64,000 bases of DNA. Source: Rhodothermales bacterium. GTDB taxonomy: Bacteria > Bacteroidota > Rhodothermia > Rhodothermales > VXPQ01. Location of the stretch: contig JAJECT010000009.1 of NCBI GenBank assembly GCA_022821845.1, positions 30,275 through 94,274 of the forward strand. The letters run 5' to 3'. Both the position numbers and the translations under genes were made by a program. Below are positions 36,223-46,109 of the stretch, piece after piece; position 1 is the first letter of the stretch, and each line of letters starts with the position of its first letter. The notes beneath the pieces are model-generated. The model was not told the origin of the DNA, ran no database searches, and was given only the letters and a program-made list of their open reading frames with translations.

Positions 36223-37457
36223 AACCCCTGCACGTCATAACGGATATTCCTGCCCTGAACGGGTCGTCCGGGGCGCCAGAAAGCGCGCCGCCGCCGGAGG
36301 AATTCGCGGCGTTCTTGCGCGACGTACGGCGCTGGATTCATCGCCACCCCGAACCGGGTTTCGAAGAGCGCCGCACCAGCGCGTTCGTGCGCGACGCACT
36401 GGAACGGCACGGGCTGACGGTCACGGGTCCCCTGGCAACCACCGGCCTCTATGCAGATATTCGGGGAGCGGAAGAGGGTCCCCTTCTTGCGTATCGGGCG
36501 GATATGGACGCCTTGCCCATTCAGGACGCCAAATCCGTGGACTATGCTTCGGAGCACCCGGGGTTCGCCCATCTTTGCGGACATGACGCGCATACGGCGG
36601 TCGGGGTTGGCGTGGCGCTTATCCTGCATCGCAACCGGTCGCGGCTTCGGGGTACGGCGCGCGTATTGTTCCAGCCGGACGAGGAAGGCGCGCCCGGCGG
36701 CGCGGTCGATATGATTCGCGAGGGCGCGCTGGACGAGGTGCAGGGTATTTACGCTATTCATGTGGATCCTACGCTGCCCGTGGGCGCCTACGGCGTGCAG
36801 GAAGGCGCGATTACGTCGTCTACGGACCGGTTCCGCATTACGGTCAAGGCGCCGGGAACCGGGCATTCGGCGCGGCCCCACGAAGCGGTGGACACCGTTT
36901 GGGTAGCCAGCCAGATTATCCAGGCGCTTTATCAACTTACGGGGCGTTTTTCGGATGCGCGCAAGGCGGCGGTCCTGACCATTTGCCGGTTCCGCGCAGG
37001 GGATGCGTACAATGTAATTCCGGAACAGGCAGAATTCGGAGGCACGATTCGCACCACAGACCCGGAAGAGCGCGCAGCTATCCGGCGCCGAGTCGAGCGC
37101 ATCGCCCGGGAACTGGCCCGCTTGCACGGAGCCGAGGCGGACATCGACCTCCTGCCCGGAGCGCCTGCCGTGCGCAACGACGCCGATCTGGCCCGGCGCG
37201 CGGCTTCGGTTATCCAGGCGCTATACGGGGCCGAGGCGGTCTTGCCCATTCCCCTTCCCAGCATGGGTTCGGAAGACTTTGGACATTACCTCGAAAAAGT
37301 ACCGGGCTTGTTGCTTCGGGCAGGCACATGTTCCGGCCCCGAAACGGCCTGGCCTCTGCACAACGCCCGCTTCGACATAGACGAAAGCGCCCTGGCCCCC
37401 GCCGCCGCGCTCATGGCCCATATCCTCTGCGCGCACCTGGACGGGGAAGCCGTTTGA
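36189..37457 (+). CDS. M20-family amidohydrolase (hippurate/N-acyl-amino-acid hydrolase type)
   Basis: A 422-residue M20D metal-dependent amidohydrolase. RRWIHRHPEPGFEE (about 48-61), YRADMDALPIQD (about 102-113), CGHDAHTAVGVGVAL (about 132-146), FQPDEEGAPGGAVDMI (about 162-177) and the C-terminal LPSMGSEDFGHYLE (about 360-373) match the family, including the metal-binding Cys/His/Glu. It removes acyl groups from N-acyl amino acids or peptides in the cytoplasm. The ATG at 36189 lies inside the preceding gene; a TTG at 36219 overlapping that gene's TGA is an alternative. Tight overlap implies co-expression with the VWA protein. Confidence 0.9.
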   Translation: MVFPQTQRNGLKPLHVITDIPALNGSSGAPESAPPPEEFAAFLRDVRRWIHRHPEPGFEERRTSAFVRDALERHGLTVTGPLATTGLYADIRGAEEGPLLAYRADMDALPIQDAKSVDYASEHPGFAHLCGHDAHTAVGVGVALILHRNRSRLRGTARVLFQPDEEGAPGGAVDMIREGALDEVQGIYAIHVDPTLPVGAYGVQEGAITSSTDRFRITVKAPGTGHSARPHEAVDTVWVASQIIQALYQLTGRFSDARKAAVLTICRFRAGDAYNVIPEQAEFGGTIRTTDPEERAAIRRRVERIARELARLHGAEADIDLLPGAPAVRNDADLARRAASVIQALYGAEAVLPIPLPSMGSEDFGHYLEKVPGLLLRAGTCSGPETAWPLHNARFDIDESALAPAAALMAHILCAHLDGEAV

Positions 37458-37554
37458 TCGTTTTTTGCGCAACGACGGGAAGGCGTTTTGGGCGGCGGTT
37501 AAATTATTTAGGCGGGGAAATTCGGGGGTTAAATAATTAAGGTATCCGCTTTAC

Positions 37555-38556
37555 TCACCACTCGTTGCCGTCCTCGTCGAAGCGGTATGTGTCGGTTGCG
37601 TACCCGCCGAATACGCCGAAGCCGTTCTTGATGTTGGTGTATACGGGAATCGGGTAGACTTCGGAAGAATAGGCAGGCGCTGATTTCTGATGTCGATCCA
37701 GCGTATGCAGATACGTAAACATTTCATGAGAAAACGTAGAAAAGATAATCGTAAAACGAGGCTCGAAGCCCGGATAGGTATACGGTTCAAAAGCGATTTC
37801 GATATCATGCAACGTTCCATCGAAAAGATCGTCCGAAAAAACGGCGCGCCCATAAAAATCAAAATTTATCGCTTCCTTCTGTTCCAGATTTCCTACCTCG
37901 CCATAATGAAAATGAAGGGAAGGATCTGTACTTCGAAAATCAACTTGGCGATAGTTGAAAACATCTTCTACAGCTTGGGGAATATACAATGTATCGTTAA
38001 TGATAGCGCCGGTATCTTCAGGGCCAACCTGGAATAACTCGAGTCGATAGTAATTCGCTCCCGGCGGATCTTCTATGGAAAAACGTAGCGAAGCAGTTCC
38101 CTTGTCGTTCGAATACGCAATATTTTGCACAGCGACCCGTTCCGGAAGTCGCGCCGTAGCTTCTACGGGCACAGGCGGCGATGACGTTTCGCTGGAAATG
38201 AAGCCGGGCATTTCTACCCGCAACGTATACGTTACCCCAGGGCGCGGGCGCAGGCCCTGTGCGGATCGATAGTTTAATCCAGCTCCGATGTTTACAGGAT
38301 AATACTGAAGGATATCCGCGTGCCCTCGATCATCCGACACGACCACGATCGTCTGTCCGGGATCTGCATGCGACAACGTAACCGGGAAGCCGCTCGTATG
38401 CAAACTCAGACCGGCATTAACCGTCCACACGCTATCCGCCGTAAAAAAACTGTGCGCCACAATCTTGTGCCCGTCGGAAGGCGTTTCTACGTCAATGATG
38501 CTTTCGCAGGCGCCGAGCGCGAACAAGATAAGTATGGTTCCCGTAATCCGTCGCAT
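37555..38556 (-). CDS. DUF4249-family outer-membrane lipoprotein
   Basis: A 333-residue lipoprotein. The signal peptide MRRITGTILILFALGAC has a lipobox ending at Cys17; the mature part begins ESIIDVETPSD, the usual DUF4249 start. Beta-rich segments such as PVTLSHADPGQTIVVV and PGVTYTLRVEMPGF continue the domain. In Bacteroidota this family is encoded next to a TonB-dependent receptor and is thought to be its surface partner in uptake of an unknown compound. It is 7 nt downstream of such a receptor. The coding sequence looks more A+T-rich than its neighbours. Confidence 0.85.
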   Translation of the reverse strand: MRRITGTILILFALGACESIIDVETPSDGHKIVAHSFFTADSVWTVNAGLSLHTSGFPVTLSHADPGQTIVVVSDDRGHADILQYYPVNIGAGLNYRSAQGLRPRPGVTYTLRVEMPGFISSETSSPPVPVEATARLPERVAVQNIAYSNDKGTASLRFSIEDPPGANYYRLELFQVGPEDTGAIINDTLYIPQAVEDVFNYRQVDFRSTDPSLHFHYGEVGNLEQKEAINFDFYGRAVFSDDLFDGTLHDIEIAFEPYTYPGFEPRFTIIFSTFSHEMFTYLHTLDRHQKSAPAYSSEVYPIPVYTNIKNGFGVFGGYATDTYRFDEDGNEW

Positions 38557-38563
38557 AGCGGCC

Positions 38564-40915
38564 TCAGAACGTTATATTGTACGAAAGGATTGGCAACAAC
38601 GGGAATAGCGTGAATCGACGAAATTTGCCGGGTTCGATATAGGGAGCGTCTATCTCCAGCTGAAAGGGATTCATTTTGTTGTAGGCATTCCAGGCGCCGA
38701 CGGAAAACGCCTGCTCTCCCCAGGCCCGGCGCTTGCTAAAACGCGCCGACACGTCAAGCCGATGATACGCAGGAAGGCGAGACGCATTTCGGGGGCCATA
38801 GTGAACCACGCTTGACGTAAAAAAGTGGCCAAACGTTTCCGACGGAGTTTCAACGAGATATTGCGCGCTCGGCAACCAGATGGCGTATCCGCTTCCGAAC
38901 AGCCAATTGGCCGAAATGCGTATGCCTGGCGTCAGATGATGCTGCAAGACTACCGCAATGTCGTGCCGCCGGTCGAACCGATCCGGAAAAGATTCGCCCC
39001 CGTTCAGGTTTTCGAATTGTCTTGTCGTACGCGCCCAGGTATAGGCCACCCAACCCGTCAAGCGGCCCTGTGTTTTGCGCAGCAGCGCCTCGAATCCGTA
39101 CGACGCTCCGTCTCCCGTTTCCACCAAATCAGGCCATTCCGTGTAGGCCGATTCTATGGGAGGAACGCCTCCCTTGTACTGCACAAGACCCGTCATCCAT
39201 TTGCGATACGCGTCGAACGATACGTCGTAGCCGGCAGACCAGGCGTACGTAAAACCCAGCGTTGCCTGACGCGCCTGCAAGGGATGCGCGCCCGCCGCAA
39301 GCGGGAGCCACAAGTCCATCGACAACCCGTCGAAACCATGGCTTTGCAACAAGTGCACATATTGCTGCATTTCCGTGTACGAAGCATGCAACGTCGCTGC
39401 GCCCCACAGGCTGCGGCTTGCGCCCAGGCGTGGCTCAAAAGAACGATGGCTGCGGCCATCCACGAAATACGTCGAGAAACGAACGCCCGGATTCAGGCGA
39501 ACGACGCCGGGTATTTCCAGATCGTTCTCGACGTACAGGGCAAGCTCTTGCGACGAAATGGTTCCAACCGGCTTGCGCGCTATTTCCACCAGTTCCTGTC
39601 CAGGCGCCTCGAAAATCGCTTCCGCCGCGCCCGGCGTAAAGCGGTGCAAGGTCCCTTCCAGGCCAACGCGTACGTAATGCCTCGGATTGGGCAAATAGTC
39701 GATATCCGTCTTTAAGGTTACGTCGCGAATCGACGAATAGTACTTGCCGTTGTACACGTCTTCGAAATCCTCTTTCCCGGTCGTGATTTCTTCCACTTCG
39801 TTAAAGCGCTGCTGGAAACGATAGTTCGTCACCCCGATCAGCGTATTGGCGAACATGCGGGCGCCAAGCACCCGGTTCCAGCGAAAAGACGCCAGATGCC
39901 CAAACCAGTCCATGCGATCTTTTGCAGTCTGTTCATTGGGGAAGTCTTGCGCGCTGCGCCAGCCGTCCTGTCCGGTATACGCGCTTACATAGAGCCGATC
40001 CCGCCTCGAAAGGATATAATTGAGCTTCAGATTCGCGTCATGAAAAAAATACCGCGTACGCTCCACGGGAGGCTGCTCCTGAAACAGGCGCGCCAGCGCC
40101 ACCAGCGGTTCCATGTACGTCCTGCGCGCGGCCACGAGGAACGAGGCCCGATCCTTTTTCAGCGGCCCTTCCAGCGTCGCTTGCGAAGACAAAATGCCTA
40201 TCAAGGCCTCGCCGGCGAACTCCTTCAGATTGCCTTCCTTCATTGTAAGGTTCAACACCGACGATATGCGGCCTCCGTACCGCGCGGGAAAGCCCCCCTT
40301 GATCAACTCCACATGCTTCATCGCGCTTGCATTGAAGGAACTCAGAAAACCGAACAAATGATTGGGATTGTAGAGGGGGAGGCCATCCAGCAGGATCAGG
40401 TTCTGGCCCAGCCCGCCGCCGCGCACGTGCATGCCGCTGCTGCCCTCGACGCCTCCCTGAACGCCAGGCAAAAGTTGAAGCGTTTTCTGAATATCCACCT
40501 CGCCCAGCATGGCCGGCAGCGTCTTGATCTGCTCCAGGGAAGCCGTATGCCAACCCGGTTTAAGAGACGCCCCCTGCTCTCCCGTTATTTGGATCTCGTC
40601 CAGTTCTATCGTCCGGGGCGCAAGGGCTACGTCCAGCGTCCTGTCGGCGGACAAGACAAGCGCGTGCGACGCTGCTTCGTATCCGATATGCGACACAAGG
40701 AGCGTAACCGAATCCGCCCGGACCGTGAGGCTATAGAAACCATAGGCGTTGCTCACCGTCCCGACAGAAAGAGCAGGAACGCCAATGGCCACGCGCTGAA
40801 GCCGCTCGCCGCTGGAAGCGTCCTCCACGTAGCCGCTAATCGTCCAGGACTGGCCAGCGGCTACGCCGACCTGCAAGCACGTAAGCAGGGTTATGGCGAC
40901 GAGGCCGCGGCGCAT
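38564..40915 (-). CDS. TonB-dependent receptor with carboxypeptidase-regulatory-like domain
   Basis: A 783-residue outer-membrane receptor. A signal peptide (MRRGLVAITLLTCLQVGVAAGQ) is followed by a carboxypeptidase-D-regulatory-like domain (about 23-105, ISGYVEDASSGERLQRVAIGV), a plug (about 115-240, with GSSGMHVRGGGLGQNLILLDGLPLY) and a 22-strand barrel ending in an aromatic C-terminus (SYNITF). It imports a substrate with TonB energy; the substrate is unknown. I start at 40915, since the extra 13 residues upstream would bury the signal peptide. It leads a two-gene operon with the DUF4249 lipoprotein, from the promoter at 41028-41056. Confidence 0.9.
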   Translation of the reverse strand: MRRGLVAITLLTCLQVGVAAGQSWTISGYVEDASSGERLQRVAIGVPALSVGTVSNAYGFYSLTVRADSVTLLVSHIGYEAASHALVLSADRTLDVALAPRTIELDEIQITGEQGASLKPGWHTASLEQIKTLPAMLGEVDIQKTLQLLPGVQGGVEGSSGMHVRGGGLGQNLILLDGLPLYNPNHLFGFLSSFNASAMKHVELIKGGFPARYGGRISSVLNLTMKEGNLKEFAGEALIGILSSQATLEGPLKKDRASFLVAARRTYMEPLVALARLFQEQPPVERTRYFFHDANLKLNYILSRRDRLYVSAYTGQDGWRSAQDFPNEQTAKDRMDWFGHLASFRWNRVLGARMFANTLIGVTNYRFQQRFNEVEEITTGKEDFEDVYNGKYYSSIRDVTLKTDIDYLPNPRHYVRVGLEGTLHRFTPGAAEAIFEAPGQELVEIARKPVGTISSQELALYVENDLEIPGVVRLNPGVRFSTYFVDGRSHRSFEPRLGASRSLWGAATLHASYTEMQQYVHLLQSHGFDGLSMDLWLPLAAGAHPLQARQATLGFTYAWSAGYDVSFDAYRKWMTGLVQYKGGVPPIESAYTEWPDLVETGDGASYGFEALLRKTQGRLTGWVAYTWARTTRQFENLNGGESFPDRFDRRHDIAVVLQHHLTPGIRISANWLFGSGYAIWLPSAQYLVETPSETFGHFFTSSVVHYGPRNASRLPAYHRLDVSARFSKRRAWGEQAFSVGAWNAYNKMNPFQLEIDAPYIEPGKFRRFTLFPLLPILSYNITF

Positions 40916-41268
40916 CGACTTACCCCCCCCTTTTTTTAACATCCAGGCATGCATTAACGTTTACGATGTCAGATCTGGCCCAGGGATGAGCCGAAACAGA
41001 AGGCTATATCCCTATCCCCCTGCTGCAAGCATAATTCATTCAAGACATATTGTCAATATTCTTTTCGAAGGCGCCGTTGCGGTCCCCAGGCGCCTACAGG
41101 TCGAACGCACCCGCCTCGATCTCGACCCGCTTTTCCGCCTAACCGTTGCGTCGCATAGCCCAAGTGGTGCGCCATCTCCCCCCACATACCACCACAAAAA
41201 AATCCCCCGCAAGGTTATATTCGCCCCGGCTATGTGTCTTAAGGGAGCATTGCATTTTTTCCGGTCCC
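40916..41268. other. Divergent spacer between the TonB receptor and lamin-tail genes
   Basis: A 353-nt intergenic region. It holds a strong sigma70-like promoter on the minus strand (41028-41056) and, before the receptor ATG, a run of C then T (40922-40938). On the plus side GGTTATATTCG near 41211 could be a -7 region for the lamin-tail gene, without a convincing upstream box. I see no small gene. Confidence 0.6.
41028..41056 (-). promoter_or_regulatory. Sigma70-like promoter of the TonB receptor/DUF4249 operon
   Basis: On the minus strand TTGACA (41056-41051) and TATGCT (41033-41028) are separated by 17 nt, an almost ideal sigma70 promoter. Read the Bacteroidota way it is also TTG-N20-TATGCTTG. 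The leader to the receptor ATG would be about 105 nt, long enough for regulation. Confidence 0.65.
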
Positions 41269-42981
41269 ATGCGCGTCCCTTGCTTCGTTGTTGCTTCCCT
41301 CCTGCTGGCGGCAGGTCTGTGCCCGTCGCCCGTCCTCGCCCAGTCGTATCGCGGCGCGGCGGGCGTTGCGCGGTCCTTGCAGTCCGGGCAGATCGCCGCC
41401 GGGGATATCGTAATCAACGAGGCGTACCCTCGCCCGCTTGCTTCGGGATCGGAATTCATTGAGCTCTTTAACCGCAGCGCGGTCACGTTCGACCTTCGGG
41501 ATTTGACGATTCGGGATGCAGCGTCCGCCCCGCTTCGCCTCGCCGAGGAGGCTTCGCCGTTTCCTCCGGGGGCCTACCGGGTGATCGTGTCGGACGGCGT
41601 AGCCTTTTCCAATCGTTTCGGCGGGGTTCCGTATAGCCAGCCGAGCCGTTGGGCCTCGCTGAATAACGGGGGCGACGCCATCGTGCTCGAATCCGGCGGC
41701 GTGGTGATCGATTCGCTTTTTTATCCCGGGAGCGTGGTGGAAGAAGGCCGGTCTCTCGAGCGCATCGATCCGGCGGCCCCGTCGGATGCGTACAACTTTG
41801 CGCTGTCCACGGACGCGCTTGGGGCGACGCCGGGCGCCCGAAACAGCCAGTACGCGCCCGACGCGACCGCCCCGGCGCTGGTTTTCGTCAAGGCGTCCGG
41901 CGATAACGAACTGATCCTGCATTTCAGCGAACCGGTCCAGGCGGCGGCCATCCCGCCCGCCTCCATTCGGCTGGAAGCCCTTGCGGCAGAACGCGTTGAG
42001 CCGCTTGGCCCGGATGCGCTAAAGGCATGGTTTCCGCAGGTCGTAACAGGCGCCGTCGTGCGGATCGGGGCGGTATCCGATTTGCGGGGCAATGTTTCGG
42101 ACCCCCTCGCGGCGCCGATATATTATCGTCCCGGGGCGCGGGACCTCGTCGTGAACGAAATCCTGTACGAACCGCTTTCCGACGCGTACGACGGCCTGCC
42201 GAACCAGACGGAATTCATCGAATTGGCCAACCGCTCCGGTCGCCGGGTGTATCTCGACGGCCTGTACCGGACCCGCGACCCGGACGAATCCGGCGACGCC
42301 GACACGGTCCGCACGGCAGATCGGTTTCTGGGACTGGCCCCCGACGGATACGCGCTTTTCGCCGCTGCGCCCATGGAGCACGAAAGCGCCGTCGTAGCCA
42401 CAGGGAAGGGACTTAGCCTGCGCAACGACGGAGATCGCATCCGGATACACGGGGAAGACGGCGAAACGCTGGACGACATACGGTACGACCCTTCGTGGCA
42501 TCATCCGGACGTTCTGGAGACCCGAGGCGTTACGCTGGAGCGGATCGACCCGGACGCGAACGGGAACGATCCGCAAAACTGGACGAGTTCGGCGGCCCCG
42601 GAAGGCGGAACGCCCGGACGCCCCAATTCGGCGCGCATCGCCGCTGCGCCTTCGCCCGCCGGGCAAGGCATTCAGATATCCCCGAATCCGTTTTCCCCGG
42701 ATCGGGACGGCGTGGACGATATCGCGCGCATCCGGTGCGTTTTTTCTTCCGCCGTTTCGCGGGTCCGCGCGCGGGTGTTCGACCTGGCGGGGAACGAAGT
42801 GCGGGAACTGGTCGGGTCCCGCCTTGTCGCGGAATCGGTAGAATTGTTGTGGGACGGCCGGGACCATGCGGATCGGCGCCTGCCAACCGGCGTATACATT
42901 GTTTTTGTCGAGGCCTGGGACGAGCGGGACCAGGTTATGGAGGCATTCAAGGCCCCCCTCGCGCTTGCGCGCCGCTATTGA
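41269..42981 (+). CDS. Secreted lamin-tail-domain protein with FlgD/gliding-motility-like C-terminus
   Basis: A 570-residue exported protein. The signal peptide MRVPCFVVASLLLAAGLC ends near AQS. Two lamin-tail-like domains follow: about 33-175 (DIVINEAYPRPLASGSEFIE) and about 285-455 (LVVNEILYEP, EFIELANRSG). Between them (about 195-280) is a bacterial Ig-like segment (FVKASGDNELILHFSEPV). The end (about 465-570) reads ISPNPFSPDRDGVDD and FDLAGNEVREL, LPTGVYIV, as in FlgD-Ig and gliding-motility C-terminal domains that often direct type IX secretion. I start at 41269 because the signal peptide begins there; 41 upstream codons lack it. Cell-surface or extracellular, function unknown. Confidence 0.82.
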   Translation: MRVPCFVVASLLLAAGLCPSPVLAQSYRGAAGVARSLQSGQIAAGDIVINEAYPRPLASGSEFIELFNRSAVTFDLRDLTIRDAASAPLRLAEEASPFPPGAYRVIVSDGVAFSNRFGGVPYSQPSRWASLNNGGDAIVLESGGVVIDSLFYPGSVVEEGRSLERIDPAAPSDAYNFALSTDALGATPGARNSQYAPDATAPALVFVKASGDNELILHFSEPVQAAAIPPASIRLEALAAERVEPLGPDALKAWFPQVVTGAVVRIGAVSDLRGNVSDPLAAPIYYRPGARDLVVNEILYEPLSDAYDGLPNQTEFIELANRSGRRVYLDGLYRTRDPDESGDADTVRTADRFLGLAPDGYALFAAAPMEHESAVVATGKGLSLRNDGDRIRIHGEDGETLDDIRYDPSWHHPDVLETRGVTLERIDPDANGNDPQNWTSSAAPEGGTPGRPNSARIAAAPSPAGQGIQISPNPFSPDRDGVDDIARIRCVFSSAVSRVRARVFDLAGNEVRELVGSRLVAESVELLWDGRDHADRRLPTGVYIVFVEAWDERDQVMEAFKAPLALARRY

Positions 42982-43071
42982 CGCCGCGCCTGCGGAACCG
43001 CGCCCGCAGGCCGTCGTTCATTTTACAGGTCCCCGCTCTTGCATCCAGGTACGTTAAAACACTTTCGGACC

Positions 43072-43449
43072 ATGCCCGCCGACGAGATTGCCGTTCAAAC
43101 CGGGCCGCGGCCTGCGCCCGCGGCGCCTATTGCGCTCAGCGACCGCGCTGCGAGGGAAATTCGCAAAATCATGTCCACCCGGGACATCCCCGAAGGATTC
43201 AACCTCCGCGTGGGCGTTCGGGGAGGCGGTTGTTCGGGCATGAGCTACATCCTCGGATTCGACAAAATGCGCGAACACGACGCGACGTTCGACGTAGACG
43301 GCGTTACGGTATACATGGACAAGCGCCATGGATTGTATCTTATGGGAGTAACGGTGGATTACCATGACGGCCTGAACGCGCGTGGCTTCACTTTCGAGAA
43401 CCCGAATGCGACGCAAACGTGCGGGTGCGGGTCCAGCTTTGCTGCATAG
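43072..43449 (+). CDS. HesB/IscA/ErpA-family iron-sulfur carrier
   Basis: A 125-residue A-type carrier. The three conserved cysteines are visible: GGGCSGMSYILGF (about residue 54) and the C-terminal TCGCGSSF (about 118 and 120). LSDRAAREIRKIM and DVDGVTVYMDKRHGLYLMGVTVDYH fit the fold. It delivers Fe-S clusters to apo-proteins. The N-terminal ~22 residues are an Ala/Pro-rich extension; an upstream ATG 11 codons earlier (43039) is possible. No suf or isc genes are adjacent; clpC follows after 16 nt. Confidence 0.92.
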   Translation: MPADEIAVQTGPRPAPAAPIALSDRAAREIRKIMSTRDIPEGFNLRVGVRGGGCSGMSYILGFDKMREHDATFDVDGVTVYMDKRHGLYLMGVTVDYHDGLNARGFTFENPNATQTCGCGSSFAA

Positions 43450-43465
43450 CCTTGCTTTTTATCCT

Positions 43466-46063
43466 ATGGACGGCAATTTTTCCAATCGCGTCAGAGATGT
43501 TATCCGGGACAGCCGGGAAGAGGCGATACGTCTGCGTCACGATTACATCGGTACGGAGCACTTGCTTCTGGGGATTATCTGCGAGGGCGAGGGCATAGCC
43601 GTCAGGATCCTCCGCAGCCTCGGCTGCGATTTGCTCAAGCTCAGAAAGGCGGTCGAAGAGACGGTCCGCGGTACGGGCCGGGTGGTCGAGGTAGGCAATA
43701 TCCTGTTTACCAAACAAGCCGAAAAAGTCCTCAAGATTACCTATCTGGAGGCGAAAATATACAAGAGCGACATCATCGGCACGGAGCATCTCTTGCTTAG
43801 CCTCCTGCGCGACGAAGAAAACGTGGCGGCCCGCATTTTGCAACAGGGCTTCTCGATTACGTACGATGCGGTGCGGGCCGAACTGGACGCGATTATCGGC
43901 GGAAAAGTACCGGCGACGGGCGGCGGCCTGGAAGCCCCGCCCCCCGAAGGGCACGGCAAGGAGCGCCGCAAGGTGGAAAAAAGCAAGACCCCGGTGCTGG
44001 ACAACTTCGGCAGGGACCTGACGCGGCTGGCCGACGAATCCCGACTGGACCCGATCGTGGGCCGGGAACAGGAAATCGAGCGGGTTGCCCAGGTGCTCAG
44101 CCGTCGCAAGAAAAACAACCCCGTGCTGATTGGCGAGCCGGGCGTGGGCAAGACGGCCATCGCCGAAGGGCTGGCCATACGCATCGTGCAGCGCAAGGTG
44201 AGCCGGGTGCTCCACAACAAACGGATCGTGACGCTGGATCTGGCGGCGCTGGTCGCCGGCACCAAATACCGGGGGCAGTTCGAGGAGCGGATGAAGGCGG
44301 TGATGAACGAACTCGAAAAAAACCCGGAAGTCATTCTTTTTATCGACGAATTGCACACCATCGTCGGCGCCGGCGGGGCTTCTGGCAGCCTGGACGCTTC
44401 GAATATGTTCAAACCGGCGCTTGCCCGGGGCGAAATTCAATGCATCGGCGCGACGACGCTGGACGAATACCGGCAATATATCGAGAAGGACGGGGCGCTG
44501 GATCGCCGATTTCAGAAAATTATCGTAGACCCCTCCACCGTAGACGAGACGGCGGAAATTCTTCGCAACATCAAGGGGCGCTACGAGGAGCATCACCGCG
44601 TCCGGTACTCCGACGAAGCGCTCCTGCTTGCGGTGCGCCTTAGCGACCGCTACATCACGGATCGTTTTCTGCCAGACAAGGCGATCGACGTAATGGACGA
44701 AGCCGGCGCGCGCGTCCATCTTGCGAATATCCGCGTGCCGGAAGATATCGTTCGGCTCGAAGAAGAGATCGAAATCGTTCGCAAGAAAAAGAATAGCGTG
44801 GTCAAGAGCCAGCGTTTCGAAGAGGCGGCGCGGCTGCGCGACAAGGAAAAGAAGATCAATACCGAGCTGGAGCAAGCCAAACAGGACTGGGAGCGCAAGA
44901 CCGGCGGGGACGTCTACGACGTGACGGCGGAAAACATTTCCGAGGTCGTCGCCATGATGACCGGCATTCCGGTCGATAAAATTTCTCGCCCCGAGCAGAA
45001 GAAACTGATCGGGATGGACGAGGCGCTGATGAAGCGCGTCATCGGGCAGGACGAGGCGATCCGGAAACTGTCGAACGCCATTCGCCGCACCCGGGCCGGT
45101 CTAAAGGACCCCGGACGGCCTATCGGTTCCTTCATTTTTCTTGGGCCGACGGGCGTGGGCAAGACCGAACTGGCCAAGGTGCTTACGCAATACCTTTTCG
45201 ATTCGGACGATGCGCTGATTCGGATCGACATGTCCGAGTACATGGAAAAATTCGCCGTGAGCCGGCTGGTTGGCGCGCCTCCCGGATACGTGGGCTACGA
45301 AGAAGGCGGGCAATTGACCGAGAAGGTGCGCCGTAAGCCGTATTCCGTGGTTCTGCTCGACGAAATCGAAAAGGCGCACCAGGACGTGCTCAACATTTTG
45401 CTGCAGGTGCTCGACGACGGCGTCCTCACGGACGGACTGGGCCGCCGGGTCGATTTTCGGAATACGATCATCATTATGACGTCGAACATCGGCGCCCGGG
45501 ACATCAAGAACATCGGCAAAGGGATCGGTTTCGCCCAATCGGAGGAGTCGTTCAATTACCGAACCATGAAGAACACGGTGGAAGAGGCGCTCAAGCGCGT
45601 GTTCAACCCCGAGTTTCTGAACCGGGTGGACGATGTGATCGTGTTCCATTCGCTGGAGAAAGAGCATGTATTCCAGATTATCGACATCATGGCTGCGGAG
45701 TTGCTCGAACGAATCGGGAAACTCGGCATTGCCGTGGAAATCAGAAAGCCGGTCAAGGAATTTCTTGTTCGAAAAGGGTTCGATATGAAGTATGGCGCCC
45801 GTCCCTTGCGACGCGCGATCCAGAAATACATCGAGGACCCGCTCGCCGATCATATCCTTGGCGAAAACCTGGGCGAAGGCGACATCATCCGCGTTTCCGT
45901 GCGAGGCAAGGGGGACGCTGCGACGCTCTCGTTCAGCGTTCGGAAAAGGAAAACGTCGAAGGCCGAAAAAGCGAAGGCAAGCGCCCCGGACGATGGGGAG
46001 AACAACAAGGATGTCGCCTCCTCGAGCCTTGACGAGAAGCAGGCCGGGGTAGCAAGGGAATAG
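43466..46063 (+). CDS. clpC: ATP-dependent Clp protease ATPase subunit ClpC
   Basis: An 865-residue Hsp100 unfoldase. Two Clp-N repeats lie at about 5-150 ([22 protein letters not shown]), AAA-1 has Walker A GEPGVGKT at about 222-229 and Walker [10 protein letters not shown], a UvrB/C-like M segment is at about 425-460, and AAA-2 has GPTGVGKT at about 560-567 with [12 protein letters not shown] ClpP-binding tripeptide loop is expected in AAA-2. It feeds proteins to ClpP (not in the window). The start at 43466 ([13 protein letters not shown]) matches family N-termini; the longer frame runs into the IscA-like gene. The last ~45 residues are a low-complexity Lys/Ala/Asp tail. Confidence 0.95.
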   Translation: MDGNFSNRVRDVIRDSREEAIRLRHDYIGTEHLLLGIICEGEGIAVRILRSLGCDLLKLRKAVEETVRGTGRVVEVGNILFTKQAEKVLKITYLEAKIYKSDIIGTEHLLLSLLRDEENVAARILQQGFSITYDAVRAELDAIIGGKVPATGGGLEAPPPEGHGKERRKVEKSKTPVLDNFGRDLTRLADESRLDPIVGREQEIERVAQVLSRRKKNNPVLIGEPGVGKTAIAEGLAIRIVQRKVSRVLHNKRIVTLDLAALVAGTKYRGQFEERMKAVMNELEKNPEVILFIDELHTIVGAGGASGSLDASNMFKPALARGEIQCIGATTLDEYRQYIEKDGALDRRFQKIIVDPSTVDETAEILRNIKGRYEEHHRVRYSDEALLLAVRLSDRYITDRFLPDKAIDVMDEAGARVHLANIRVPEDIVRLEEEIEIVRKKKNSVVKSQRFEEAARLRDKEKKINTELEQAKQDWERKTGGDVYDVTAENISEVVAMMTGIPVDKISRPEQKKLIGMDEALMKRVIGQDEAIRKLSNAIRRTRAGLKDPGRPIGSFIFLGPTGVGKTELAKVLTQYLFDSDDALIRIDMSEYMEKFAVSRLVGAPPGYVGYEEGGQLTEKVRRKPYSVVLLDEIEKAHQDVLNILLQVLDDGVLTDGLGRRVDFRNTIIIMTSNIGARDIKNIGKGIGFAQSEESFNYRTMKNTVEEALKRVFNPEFLNRVDDVIVFHSLEKEHVFQIIDIMAAELLERIGKLGIAVEIRKPVKEFLVRKGFDMKYGARPLRRAIQKYIEDPLADHILGENLGEGDIIRVSVRGKGDAATLSFSVRKRKTSKAEKAKASAPDDGENNKDVASSSLDEKQAGVARE

Positions 46064-46109
46064 TCTTTTCGCTCCCTCTTGCGAGCGCCCATCGATTCCG
46101 TAGTTTTCT

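Noticed and set aside
37497..37545. Repeated GGTTAAAT(T)A-rich stretches between the M20 and DUF4249 genes
   Set aside because: Short, imperfect A+T-rich repeats without stem or spacing consistent with a terminator or promoter.
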